Shown here in pieces: positions 1 to 6,442 of a stretch of DNA of 12,624 nt. Within the stretch, counting starts at the first letter, position 1. Every line of letters starts with the position of its first letter. The notes under the pieces were generated by a model. It did no database searches and had not been told where the DNA came from. It was given only the letters and a program-made list of their open reading frames with translations. The stretch covers positions 1 through 12,624 of the forward strand of contig CAMTDY010000077.1 of the NCBI GenBank assembly GCA_947070915.1, given 5' to 3'. A program made the position numbers and the translations under genes. Origin of the DNA: an uncultured Roseburia sp. (GTDB taxonomy: Bacteria > Bacillota > Clostridia > Lachnospirales > Lachnospiraceae).

Positions 1-113
1 TTCTTACTTGTTTCTTCCGCATGGACAGGATTCATTTCATTACCCATCACACAACAGATAGTCATTGAAAACATAATTAAGAGCGCAATAACCCTTTTTG
101 TGATTTTTTTCAT
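1..113 (-). CDS. Secreted protein, N-terminal signal peptide only (partial)
   Basis: This gene starts with ATG at 113 and runs off the left edge, so only 37 codons are visible. They form a typical Sec signal peptide: a basic start (MKKITKRV), a hydrophobic core at about residues 8-24 (ALLIMFSMTICC and on), and a likely signal peptidase I site after residues 30-32 (VHA, followed by EE). The two adjacent cysteines do not form a good lipobox, so a lipoprotein is less likely. A strong ribosome binding site, AAAGGAG at 124-130, lies 10 bases upstream. The gene follows the histidine kinase gene on the same strand after 154 bases and has its own promoter-like sequence. It may therefore be an output of that two-component system, or its signal precursor; both are inferences. 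The mature protein lies outside the window and its function is unknown. Confidence 0.72.
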   Translation of the reverse strand, partial: MKKITKRVIALLIMFSMTICCVMGNEMNPVHAEETSK

Positions 114-145
114 TTATCCTTTTCTCCTTTTTTAATTTTAGAAAG

Positions 146-199
146 TTTCCTTTTTTGTCCGGACAGCATAACCATAGCACAACATATTGAAAAAGGAAA
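146..199. repeat. 10-bp inverted repeat around a promoter, with an inner palindrome
   Basis: The arms TTTCCTTTTT (146-155) and AAAAAGGAAA (190-199) are perfect inverted copies, 44 bases from centre to centre, or about four helical turns. Between them is a perfect 10-base palindrome, TGTCCGGACA (156-165). One arm overlaps the proposed -35 and the palindrome covers the proposed start site. Because the start site lies between the arms, they would act as DNA sites rather than as an RNA hairpin. The arms are low in complexity, so chance cannot be excluded. Confidence 0.4.
171..199 (-). promoter_or_regulatory. Candidate promoter of the secreted-protein gene (extended -10)
   Basis: On the minus strand an extended -10, TGC-TATGGT (171-179), sits 17 bases from a poor -35, TTTCCT (194-199). 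A start site would fall near 164, giving a leader of about 50 bases before the ATG at 113. A weak -35 with an extended -10 suits a promoter that needs an activator, for example the LytTR regulator encoded next door. That link is inferred; no binding is shown. Confidence 0.42.
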
Positions 200-260
200 T
201 AGCTTTTGCGTGAAAGGTCTTTTTATTGCGCGAATTGTATAAAATTCTTATAAAATTTAT

Positions 261-269
261 ATTAACTTT
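261..269 (-). promoter_or_regulatory. Possible LytTR-type binding box
   Basis: The minus strand reads AAAGTTAAT, which fits the degenerate LytTR half-site (W-M-M-G-T-T-N-R-K) at all nine positions. It overlaps the stop codon of the kinase gene and lies about 60 bases upstream of the -35 of the secreted-protein gene. I found no convincing second half-site one helical repeat-pair (about 21 bases) away, which LytTR regulators normally use. Treat this as weak. Confidence 0.2.
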
Positions 270-1347
270 ATCTTCTATATAATACTATAAATATCTGAAA
301 ACAGTCTCCGTTCTGTATATATTCTACTGTTCCCGTATTATTTTTTGCACTTTCAATTACATTCTGGAGGCCATATCCATGATCTGCTTTATCTCTTTTT
401 GTCGTCTTAAGAACTCCTGCCTTTTGTTGTAACTCTTCCATGAAATAATTTTCTGTCAGGATGAAGATCATATCCTTATCATAGCGGATCTGTAGTTTTA
501 TTTTGCGAAATTCTTCTGCACATTTTTCAGACGCTTCCATAGCATTTTCGAGAATATTTGAAAAAATAGTGCATAGATCAAAAGCATCTACAAAACAATC
601 AGAGGGCAAATGTCCTGACACTATAAATTCTATATTTTTCTGGGAAAACATCTCCGCAAATCGATTGATCACTGCATCAGCAGTGGCATTTCCAACTGTC
701 ACAAAACTATCTAACATCTCAAATTTTCCGCAGATATGTTCTACATAACCCCGCAGCTCCTCCTTTCCCTCCTGACCTGCCAGGTCATAAATCGCGCGCA
801 TATGATTTCGCATATCATGACGAAATTTCTTTGTCTCTTCCTCCCTTCTTATTAAATACTCATAATGCTTTTCCTGTGCCTCAAGGTATATTTCATTCCA
901 CTTTTGTTTCTCCGCATTTTTCTGACGGGAAGCAGACAAAAGAAAAACCATGATCATCTGGGAAAAAACACTCAGGGACATATACAAAGTGACCCCACAC
1001 GTTATAAACTCTCCCGTTTCTATATGTTCTCTGATTAAAGCAAGTACAATTTCATTGAGAACTATGATTCCAATAAAAAAGATGAAATAACCTGTCGGCA
1101 CACACTGAAGCAAATCGATGTATTTTCGACGAAATAAGAATGCACACAGGCACAAAAATACAATCGTGACAATCGAAACTGCCAGATCATTTTGGTTCAA
1201 ATGTCGCATGCCAAAAAATTTTCCCGACATCTGAAATATTGCCTGGAAGATTCCATTCAGCATCCTTAACACAGCCACTGTCCATAAAATATAACTAATT
1301 ATCTTTGGCAGCTTTTCCTCTCTTCTGTTTTTTCTAAGCATTTGCAT
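268..1347 (-). CDS. AgrC/ComD-like sensor histidine kinase (GHKL ATPase, HATPase_c_5 type)
   Basis: This is a membrane sensor kinase that should pass phosphate to the LytTR regulator encoded just upstream. Numbered from the ATG at 1347 (359 aa), it has four apparent membrane helices near residues 17-37, 55-72, 86-106 and 115-139, and a charged linker at about 140-172. The dimerisation/phosphorylation box FRHDMRNHM carries the phospho-accepting His177, and the N-box is NILENAMEA (264-272). The G-box is HGYGLQNV (323-330). The HDxxNH and NxLxNAxEA pattern is typical of peptide-sensing AgrC/ComD kinases. I chose ATG 1347 because GGAG at 1356-1359 lies 8 bases upstream; a TTG at 1353 is only 2 bases from that site. 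The frame closes with a stop at 1372-1374, so no longer N-terminus exists. AgrC usually has about six helices, so this sensor is short. The gene overlaps the regulator gene by 14 bases. No agrB or agrD is nearby. Confidence 0.9.
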   Translation of the reverse strand: MQMLRKNRREEKLPKIISYILWTVAVLRMLNGIFQAIFQMSGKFFGMRHLNQNDLAVSIVTIVFLCLCAFLFRRKYIDLLQCVPTGYFIFFIGIIVLNEIVLALIREHIETGEFITCGVTLYMSLSVFSQMIMVFLLSASRQKNAEKQKWNEIYLEAQEKHYEYLIRREEETKKFRHDMRNHMRAIYDLAGQEGKEELRGYVEHICGKFEMLDSFVTVGNATADAVINRFAEMFSQKNIEFIVSGHLPSDCFVDAFDLCTIFSNILENAMEASEKCAEEFRKIKLQIRYDKDMIFILTENYFMEELQQKAGVLKTTKRDKADHGYGLQNVIESAKNNTGTVEYIQNGDCFQIFIVLYRR

Positions 1348-2029
1348 TTTCAAATCTCCACTGAATATGTCTTATTTTTAAGTCTGAATATCTGCGCCGG
1401 CTTATCGGAAGTTTATCTCCATTATCCAGAATAATCTCTTTGCTGCCTACTACATTTATATAGTCAAGATTTACCAGGTACCCTCTGTGCACCAGATAAA
1501 ACCCAAATTCTTCTAATGCTCTGGCAAGCTTTCCAATGTTCTCCCTGCACTCAAAAACATCCTGTCCAATCTTCACTCTAACATTATGATTTGCCGCTTC
1601 AAAATATAAAATGTCCTTGCAGCATACTTCTTGTTCCTTCATCCTGGAAAATTTTAAAACAATTCTTTTGTAGCGCCGCAGTGCTTTCCCTGCACTGATC
1701 AATGCTTCTCTTATTTCTTCCGGATACAGTTTGTCTATGTATCGAAATGCATTGATCCGATATCCCAGGCGGCACAATTCTGTGTGACTCGATATGATGA
1801 TTAAAATTGTTTCAGCTATCTGTTCTGTATATTCTTTAGAAACTGCGAAACCATCTTTTCCTGGTAATTCTATATCCATAAATACAATCTGATAAGTTTC
1901 CTTCTTCTCTATAAATTCTTCTCCCGTGGAAAAAACATCTATTTTTATATTCGTTCCGTAATAGCTTTCAATCTCTCTTTTCACAATGTGCTGCCATTTT
2001 TTTTCATCCTCAACAATAGCTATCTTCAT
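1334..2029 (-). CDS. LytTR-family response regulator (AgrA/ComE-like)
   Basis: This is a 231-aa DNA-binding response regulator, the partner of the overlapping kinase. The receiver domain spans about residues 1-120: acidic pocket E7-D8 in IAIVEDE, phospho-acceptor Asp52 in VFMDIELPGKDGF, switch Ser80/81 and Lys100 in YIDKLYPEE. The usual Pro after that Lys is replaced by Leu. A LytTR domain fills about residues 122-226, with the family signatures DILYFEAANHNVRV, FYLVHRGYLVNLDYI and PISRRRYSDL. LytTR proteins bind pairs of short direct repeats upstream of their targets. The start is ATG 2029, where GGGAG (2036-2040) sits 6 bases upstream. The frame stays open to 2224, but that extension has no homology to receivers and would overlap the divergent gene. 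The two genes share a 96-base intergenic region. Confidence 0.93.
   Translation of the reverse strand: MKIAIVEDEKKWQHIVKREIESYYGTNIKIDVFSTGEEFIEKKETYQIVFMDIELPGKDGFAVSKEYTEQIAETILIIISSHTELCRLGYRINAFRYIDKLYPEEIREALISAGKALRRYKRIVLKFSRMKEQEVCCKDILYFEAANHNVRVKIGQDVFECRENIGKLARALEEFGFYLVHRGYLVNLDYINVVGSKEIILDNGDKLPISRRRYSDLKIRHIQWRFENANA
1356..1359 (-). promoter_or_regulatory. Ribosome binding site that sets the kinase start
   Basis: GGAG on the minus strand lies inside the last codons of the response regulator gene, 8 bases from ATG 1347 but only 2 bases from the TTG at 1353. It favours the ATG and implies that kinase translation is coupled to the end of regulator translation. Confidence 0.6.
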
Positions 2030-2091
2030 GATCTTCTCCCTTTTTGCTTTTTTTACAAATGACGAAATAAAATCCCCATTTCTGTACACAC

Positions 2092-2097
2092 TATAAT
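2092..2097 (+). promoter_or_regulatory. Possible -10 element of the divergent membrane-protein gene
   Basis: A perfect TATAAT lies 28 bases before the ATG at 2126, but I see no matching -35 at 16-18 bases upstream and no TGn extension. The 96-base region 2030-2125 must also hold the leftward promoter of the response regulator, for which I found no clear match. The assignment is tentative. Confidence 0.27.
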
Positions 2098-2125
2098 CAG
2101 TTATACGACATCTGAGGAGGGTTTT

Positions 2126-2524
2126 ATGAAAGTACAGGATCCCACTAAAAATTTCATCAAATGCGGGGTATACGGATGGGGGTTTGAGTGTCTGTGGACC
2201 GGGCTTCACTCCATCTTTTCCCACAAAAATAAAGAATACACCTGCCGGACTTCCATGTGGATGTTCCCCATCTACGGTATGGCGTCCCTGATCAAACCGA
2301 TTTCAAAGGCTTTGAAAAATGTAAATGTAGTGATACGCGGAATGGTGTATACTACCTGCATTTTTGCCACGGAATACGGAACCGGAAAGCTGCTCAAAAA
2401 AAATCACTGCTGCCCTTGGGATTACAGTGACGCCAAACATAATATCAAGGGGCTCATCCGGCTGGATTATGCCCCCCTGTGGTTTATTGTAGGATTAATT
2501 TATGAAAAAATTCTGAGGGCATAA
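2126..2524 (+). CDS. Small CmpB-like membrane protein (putative ABC transporter permease family)
   Basis: This 132-aa integral membrane protein has about four hydrophobic segments near residues 10-31, 43-60, 68-86 and 110-129. The conserved-looking blocks WMFPIYG (45-51), RGMVY (71-75), CCPWDYS (95-101) and IRLDYAPLWF (111-120) match what I know of the family annotated as putative ABC transporter permease (ABC_trans_CmpB), which is common in Clostridia. No transport substrate is established for that family, and no ATPase or binding protein is encoded nearby, so a real transport role is uncertain. The start is ATG 2126 with AGGAGG at 2115-2120. It is the only accepted plus-strand gene here: it diverges from the two-component system and ends directly against the stop codon of the serine acetyltransferase gene. 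Confidence 0.75.
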   Translation: MKVQDPTKNFIKCGVYGWGFECLWTGLHSIFSHKNKEYTCRTSMWMFPIYGMASLIKPISKALKNVNVVIRGMVYTTCIFATEYGTGKLLKKNHCCPWDYSDAKHNIKGLIRLDYAPLWFIVGLIYEKILRA

Positions 2525-3430
2525 CTAAACCGGCTTCTGAAAACTCACACGGGAGTTTTCCGGAACAGACTCGGTGATAAAGGTATTGCCGCCTATGACG
2601 GAATTCTTCCCGATAACCGTGTCGCCGCCCAGGATCGACGCATTGGAATAGATCGTCACATTGTCTTCGATGGTAGGGTGGCGCTTTGTACCGGAAAGCT
2701 TCTGGCCGCCTCGGGTGGAAAGTCCCCCCAGGGTAACGCCCTGGTATAATTTTACATTATTGCCGATTATTGTAGTTTCGCCAATGACGATACCAGTACC
2801 GTGGTCGATGAAAAAACATTCTCCGATGTCGGCGCCGGAGTGGATATCGATGCCCGTCTTGGCGTGGGCGTATTCGGTCATGATCCTCGGTATGTACGGT
2901 ACACTCCGTATGTAAAATTCGTGGGCGATGCGGTAGACAAAGATGGCAAATAGACCAGGATAGGAAAATATGATCTCTTCCTTGCTGTGGGCTGCCGGAT
3001 CCCCGTCATACCCTGCCTGGACATCCTTTAAGAGCAGTTTCTGGATGTGGGGAAGCTGTTCAAAAAATTCACTGCAGATCTGTTCTGCCCGTTCTTTATT
3101 TTTTTCATCCGGGTTTCCCTCCAGTGACTCTGCCCTGAGTACCTCTTCGTCCTCATAATAGGCAAAGGCACAGGCGATCTGCTCACAGAGCATATTATAA
3201 ATCCCCAGAAGCCGGTCGCCCACAAAGTATTTCGGCAGTCCCCTGGTGGCATCCTGCTCTCCAAAATATCCCGGAAACATCACCAGCCGCAGCTCCAGCA
3301 GAGCGTCAATGATAACTTTTCTCTCTGGCATGTTCTTGCCCTGTTTTGTTGAAAACAGAGGCTCCCCTTCGTAATTATCAGCGATCTTTTCCACTACATT
3401 CTCAATCGTATGCTTTGTTTTCTGATTCAT
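2525..3430 (-). CDS. epsC: Serine O-acetyltransferase (EpsC/CysE type)
   Basis: The enzyme transfers acetyl from acetyl-CoA to L-serine, giving O-acetylserine, the precursor for cysteine synthesis in the cytoplasm. The 301-aa protein has an alpha-helical N-terminal part (about 1-185) and a C-terminal left-handed beta-helix of hexapeptide repeats (about 190-290). Residues matching the active site of E. coli CysE are visible: D144 in DPAAHS, D209-H210 in IDHGTGIVIGE, and H251 in KRHPTI. The motif YQGVTLGG (229-236) is typical. The protein stops soon after the beta-helix (SFQKPV), so it may lack the C-terminal tail that CysE uses for cysteine synthase binding and cysteine feedback. The start ATG shares four bases (ATGA, 3427-3430) with the engB stop, so translation is probably coupled. 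It is the last gene of the leftward cluster. cysE is an alternative symbol. Confidence 0.93.
   Translation of the reverse strand: MNQKTKHTIENVVEKIADNYEGEPLFSTKQGKNMPERKVIIDALLELRLVMFPGYFGEQDATRGLPKYFVGDRLLGIYNMLCEQIACAFAYYEDEEVLRAESLEGNPDEKNKERAEQICSEFFEQLPHIQKLLLKDVQAGYDGDPAAHSKEEIIFSYPGLFAIFVYRIAHEFYIRSVPYIPRIMTEYAHAKTGIDIHSGADIGECFFIDHGTGIVIGETTIIGNNVKLYQGVTLGGLSTRGGQKLSGTKRHPTIEDNVTIYSNASILGGDTVIGKNSVIGGNTFITESVPENSRVSFQKPV
2539..2560. terminator. Hairpin at the 3' end of the acetyltransferase gene (possible weak terminator)
   Basis: Perfect 8-base arms GAAAACTC (2539-2546) and GAGTTTTC (2553-2560) enclose a 6-base loop. The hairpin lies in the last codons of the serine acetyltransferase gene, where it converges with the membrane-protein gene. 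No T-run follows on either strand, so it is not a standard intrinsic terminator. With no base between the two stop codons, it is the only candidate here for ending or stabilising either transcript. Confidence 0.3.
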
Positions 3431-4023
3431 AATGGAATCTCCTTTACAAAGGTATCGATATACTCCCAGATCTCATCCTTTCCCTCCCTGTTCTGGGCGG
3501 AAAAAGGGATGACTGGCGTTCCCTCCACCAGCTGCAGCTTCTTCCGGATCATGGAAATGTGCCGGCTTCGGGCATTTTTACTGATCTTATCCGCTTTTGT
3601 GGCGATGATCAGCGGATTAAATCCCTTGGATAAAAGCAGCTGATACATCTTTACATCGTTTGCCGAGGGCTCGTGGCGGATGTCAATGAGAAGAAATACC
3701 ACCCGCAGAGCCTGGGAGGTATCCAGATATTTCTCGATCATCTTCATCCATTTTGCCGCCGTCTCCTTCGACACTTTCGCATAGCCGTATCCGGGCAGAT
3801 CCACCATATAGCAGACATCATTCACATTATAATAATTAATGGTCTGGGTCTTGCCCGGCTGGGAAGATATTCTGGCAAACCCTTTACGGTTCATCAGCGT
3901 ATTAATAAGGGAAGATTTTCCCACATTGGATCTTCCCCAGAAGGCAAGCTCAATTTTATCATTCTGTGGCAGCCTGCTGGTGATGCCGCAGACTGTCTCT
4001 AATTCCAGTGACCGGATTACCAT
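3427..4023 (-). CDS. engB: Ribosome biogenesis GTP-binding protein EngB/YsxC
   Basis: This essential GTPase acts in assembly of the large ribosomal subunit. The 198-aa length fits the family. All G motifs are present: G1 GRSNVGKS (30-37), the switch I region PGKTQTIN (56-63), G3 DLPGYG (75-80), G4 TKAD (142-145) and G5 SAQ (175-177). The start ATG 4023 has GGAG at 4030-4033. It follows lon after 64 bases, the order known in Bacillus (lonA-ysxC), and overlaps the start of the serine acetyltransferase gene by four bases. Other names are ysxC and yihA. Confidence 0.96.
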   Translation of the reverse strand: MVIRSLELETVCGITSRLPQNDKIELAFWGRSNVGKSSLINTLMNRKGFARISSQPGKTQTINYYNVNDVCYMVDLPGYGYAKVSKETAAKWMKMIEKYLDTSQALRVVFLLIDIRHEPSANDVKMYQLLLSKGFNPLIIATKADKISKNARSRHISMIRKKLQLVEGTPVIPFSAQNREGKDEIWEYIDTFVKEIPL

Positions 4024-4087
4024 CCCATTCTCCTTTTCTCTCGCACATAGCTCGATTAACTGTATACTGGCACTCTCCTGCAGATAC

Positions 4088-6415
4088 CTATCCCACCACT
4101 GCCGTATCCAGTACCTTTTTCATCTCACCGGCAAAAACGATCTCCATTCCCCCAGTGATCTCCTCTTCCAGTTCCTGTATGTCGGGTTCATTTTCTTTTG
4201 GCACGATAACCCTTGTGATCCCTGCCAGTCTGGCAGCCAGGAGTTTTTCTTTCAGTCCCCCGATGGGCAGCACTCTTCCCCGGAGTGTCACTTCCCCTGT
4301 CATGGCAGTTCTGGCATCCACTTTTTTCTCTTCAATGGCAGAATACAGTGCCGTGGCCATCGTAATACCGGCAGAGGGTCCGTCTTTTGGCACAGCCCCC
4401 TCGGGAACATGCACATGGATGTCGTGCTCTTTGAAATACTCGTTATCTTTTTTGCAGATCGAGCGGACAAAACTGAGGGCGATGCGGGCAGATTCCTGCA
4501 TCACATCTCCCAGCTGCCCGGTGAGGATCAGATTGCCCTCCCCCGGCATGATATTGACCTCGATCTCCAGGGTATCTCCTCCCACCTGGGTCCAGGCGAG
4601 CCCCCGCACAATGCCGATCTCATCTTCTGCATTGGCTTTCAGATTCGTATAACGCCGTTTTCCAAGGATGTCTTTCAGGTTTTTCCCGGATACCCGCAGC
4701 TTTTCCGTCTCTCCATTTACGATCTGCCTCGCGGTCTTCCGGCAGATCCTGCCGATCTGACGTTCCAGTCCGCGAACTCCCGATTCCCTTGTATAATAAC
4801 TTATGATATCCCGCAGCGCTTTATCATTAATGGACAGGTTCGATTTTTTCAATCCGTTCTTTTCGATCTGTTTGGGGATCAGATATTGCTTTCCGATATG
4901 GAATTTTTCATTTTCTGTGTAACCTGAGATCTCGATGATCTCCATGCGGTCTAGCAGAGGTCTGGGTATCGTATCCACCGTATTGGCGGTACACAAAAAC
5001 AACACCTCCGACAGATCCACCGGCAGCTCCACATAGTGATCGGTAAAATGCTGGTTCTGTTCCGGATCCAGCACTTCCAGAAGCGCCGAAGAGGTATCTC
5101 CTTTATAGTCACTGCTCACCTTATCGATCTCGTCCAGCAGCATCAATGGATTTTTTACCCCGGAGCGTTTGAGGCCGTCGATGATCCGTCCCGGCAAAGC
5201 ACCGATATAGGTCCTGCGGTGTCCCCGGATCTCCGCTTCGTCCCGGACTCCCCCCAGGCAGATCCGCACGTATTTCTTCTCCAGGGCGCGGGCCACGGAC
5301 TTGGCAATAGAGGTCTTTCCTGTCCCCGGAGGACCTACCAGACATACGATGGGCGCCTCGCCTTTGGCGTTCAATTTCCGGACAGCGAGAAATTCAAGAA
5401 TCCTCTCTTTCACCTTTTCCAGTCCATAGTGGTCCTCATCCAAAACCTCCTGGGCCCGCAGAAGATCCTGGCTGGATTCATCCATCTTATCCCAGGGCAG
5501 ATCCAGAAGCGTCTCGATATAATCCCGCGTCACCGCACTCTCCGAAGAACTGGAGGGCAGGCTGTCAAGCCTCTTGATCTCCTCTTCCAGCTTTTCCCGG
5601 ATCTCATCGGAACAGATGAGCTGCTCCAGTTTTTCCCGGTACTTCTCCTCATAACTGCCGGCACCTTCACCCAGCTCATCCCGGATGACCTTCATCTGCT
5701 CCCGGAGAAAATATTCCTTCTGGTTTTTATCCACTTCGGATTTGACTTTGGTCTTATAATCGGCACGGATCTTAAGGATATCGATCTCTCTGGCGAGATA
5801 TTCAGAAACCAGATAAAAACGGTTTTCCACATCAAAGCACTCCAGAACCTGCTGGCGCTTCTCCAGATCCATCGGAATATGCATGGCAATAAGATCCAGC
5901 AGGATATCCAGATCATTTTCTTTCTGGATCTTCTCATAAGCGCTTCTTCCTGCACTCGGATTCTGCCCCAGATAGAGGGTATACATATCCTTTATATCCC
6001 GGCACATAGCAGTATATTCGATCTCCCGGATATTTTCAGCTGCCGCCGTCTTATCATAAAATACAACATCTCCCATCAAAAATGGCTCATTCTGAACAAG
6101 GGCGGTCAGTGTCCCTCTCTGTCTCGTAGAAACCAGAATACGGATCACATTGTCTTCCAGTTTTATGACCTGCCGTATCCTTGCCACGACACCGATGCTC
6201 TCCACATCTGAATAAAGGGGCAGTTCCACCCGGTCATCTCTCTGGCTCGTAATGAAAATAATGCTGTCTTCCGCCATCGCCTCATCCACTGCCCGCTTGG
6301 TGATATCACGATTCACATCCAGATGAACCAGCATTCCCGGTAGAATTGTCATTCCTTTCAATGCGATGATTGGCAATGTTTTCATTTGTTCATCCATGAC
6401 ATCTTGTTCCTCCAT
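4088..6415 (-). CDS. lon: ATP-dependent Lon protease (LonA)
   Basis: This cytoplasmic AAA+ serine protease degrades misfolded and regulatory proteins. The 775-aa length and domain order fit LonA: an N-terminal LON substrate domain (about 13-210), a helical linker (about 211-330) and an AAA+ module. That module has Walker A GPPGTGKT (361-368), Walker B LLDEID (426-431) and a sensor-2 region GVRGLER. The protease domain carries the catalytic dyad Ser681 in PKDGPSAG and Lys724 in GGLKEKLLAA, at the same 43-residue spacing as in E. coli Lon. The start is slightly uncertain. ATG 6415 has AAGGGA very close, while ATG 6397 has a stronger GGAGG 11 bases upstream; the LON domain is intact with either. 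The gene lies 27 bases after clpX. The extra lonB that Bacillus carries between clpX and lonA is absent. Confidence 0.97.
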   Translation of the reverse strand: MEEQDVMDEQMKTLPIIALKGMTILPGMLVHLDVNRDITKRAVDEAMAEDSIIFITSQRDDRVELPLYSDVESIGVVARIRQVIKLEDNVIRILVSTRQRGTLTALVQNEPFLMGDVVFYDKTAAAENIREIEYTAMCRDIKDMYTLYLGQNPSAGRSAYEKIQKENDLDILLDLIAMHIPMDLEKRQQVLECFDVENRFYLVSEYLAREIDILKIRADYKTKVKSEVDKNQKEYFLREQMKVIRDELGEGAGSYEEKYREKLEQLICSDEIREKLEEEIKRLDSLPSSSSESAVTRDYIETLLDLPWDKMDESSQDLLRAQEVLDEDHYGLEKVKERILEFLAVRKLNAKGEAPIVCLVGPPGTGKTSIAKSVARALEKKYVRICLGGVRDEAEIRGHRRTYIGALPGRIIDGLKRSGVKNPLMLLDEIDKVSSDYKGDTSSALLEVLDPEQNQHFTDHYVELPVDLSEVLFLCTANTVDTIPRPLLDRMEIIEISGYTENEKFHIGKQYLIPKQIEKNGLKKSNLSINDKALRDIISYYTRESGVRGLERQIGRICRKTARQIVNGETEKLRVSGKNLKDILGKRRYTNLKANAEDEIGIVRGLAWTQVGGDTLEIEVNIMPGEGNLILTGQLGDVMQESARIALSFVRSICKKDNEYFKEHDIHVHVPEGAVPKDGPSAGITMATALYSAIEEKKVDARTAMTGEVTLRGRVLPIGGLKEKLLAARLAGITRVIVPKENEPDIQELEEEITGGMEIVFAGEMKKVLDTAVVG

Positions 6416-6442
6416 TCTTCCCTTTGTACCACATGACGCCTC

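Noticed and set aside
114..267. AgrD-like or double-glycine peptide gene in the gap after the kinase
   Set aside because: I read the gap on the minus strand and found no small open frame with such features; the only start with a good ribosome binding site leads into the secreted protein at 113.
2030..2224. N-terminal extension of the response regulator up to 2224
   Set aside because: The extra 65 residues have no receiver similarity, would overlap the divergent gene, and ATG 2029 has a good ribosome binding site directly before a canonical receiver start.
3839..4927. Long open frame of 362 codons on the plus strand, opposite engB and lon
   Set aside because: It is antisense to two clearly recognisable genes, its product is low-complexity without a family signature, and there is no supported ribosome binding site. 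The same holds for the open frames at 5036-6211, 7016-7762, 7811-8416, 9109-9876 and 10091-10972.
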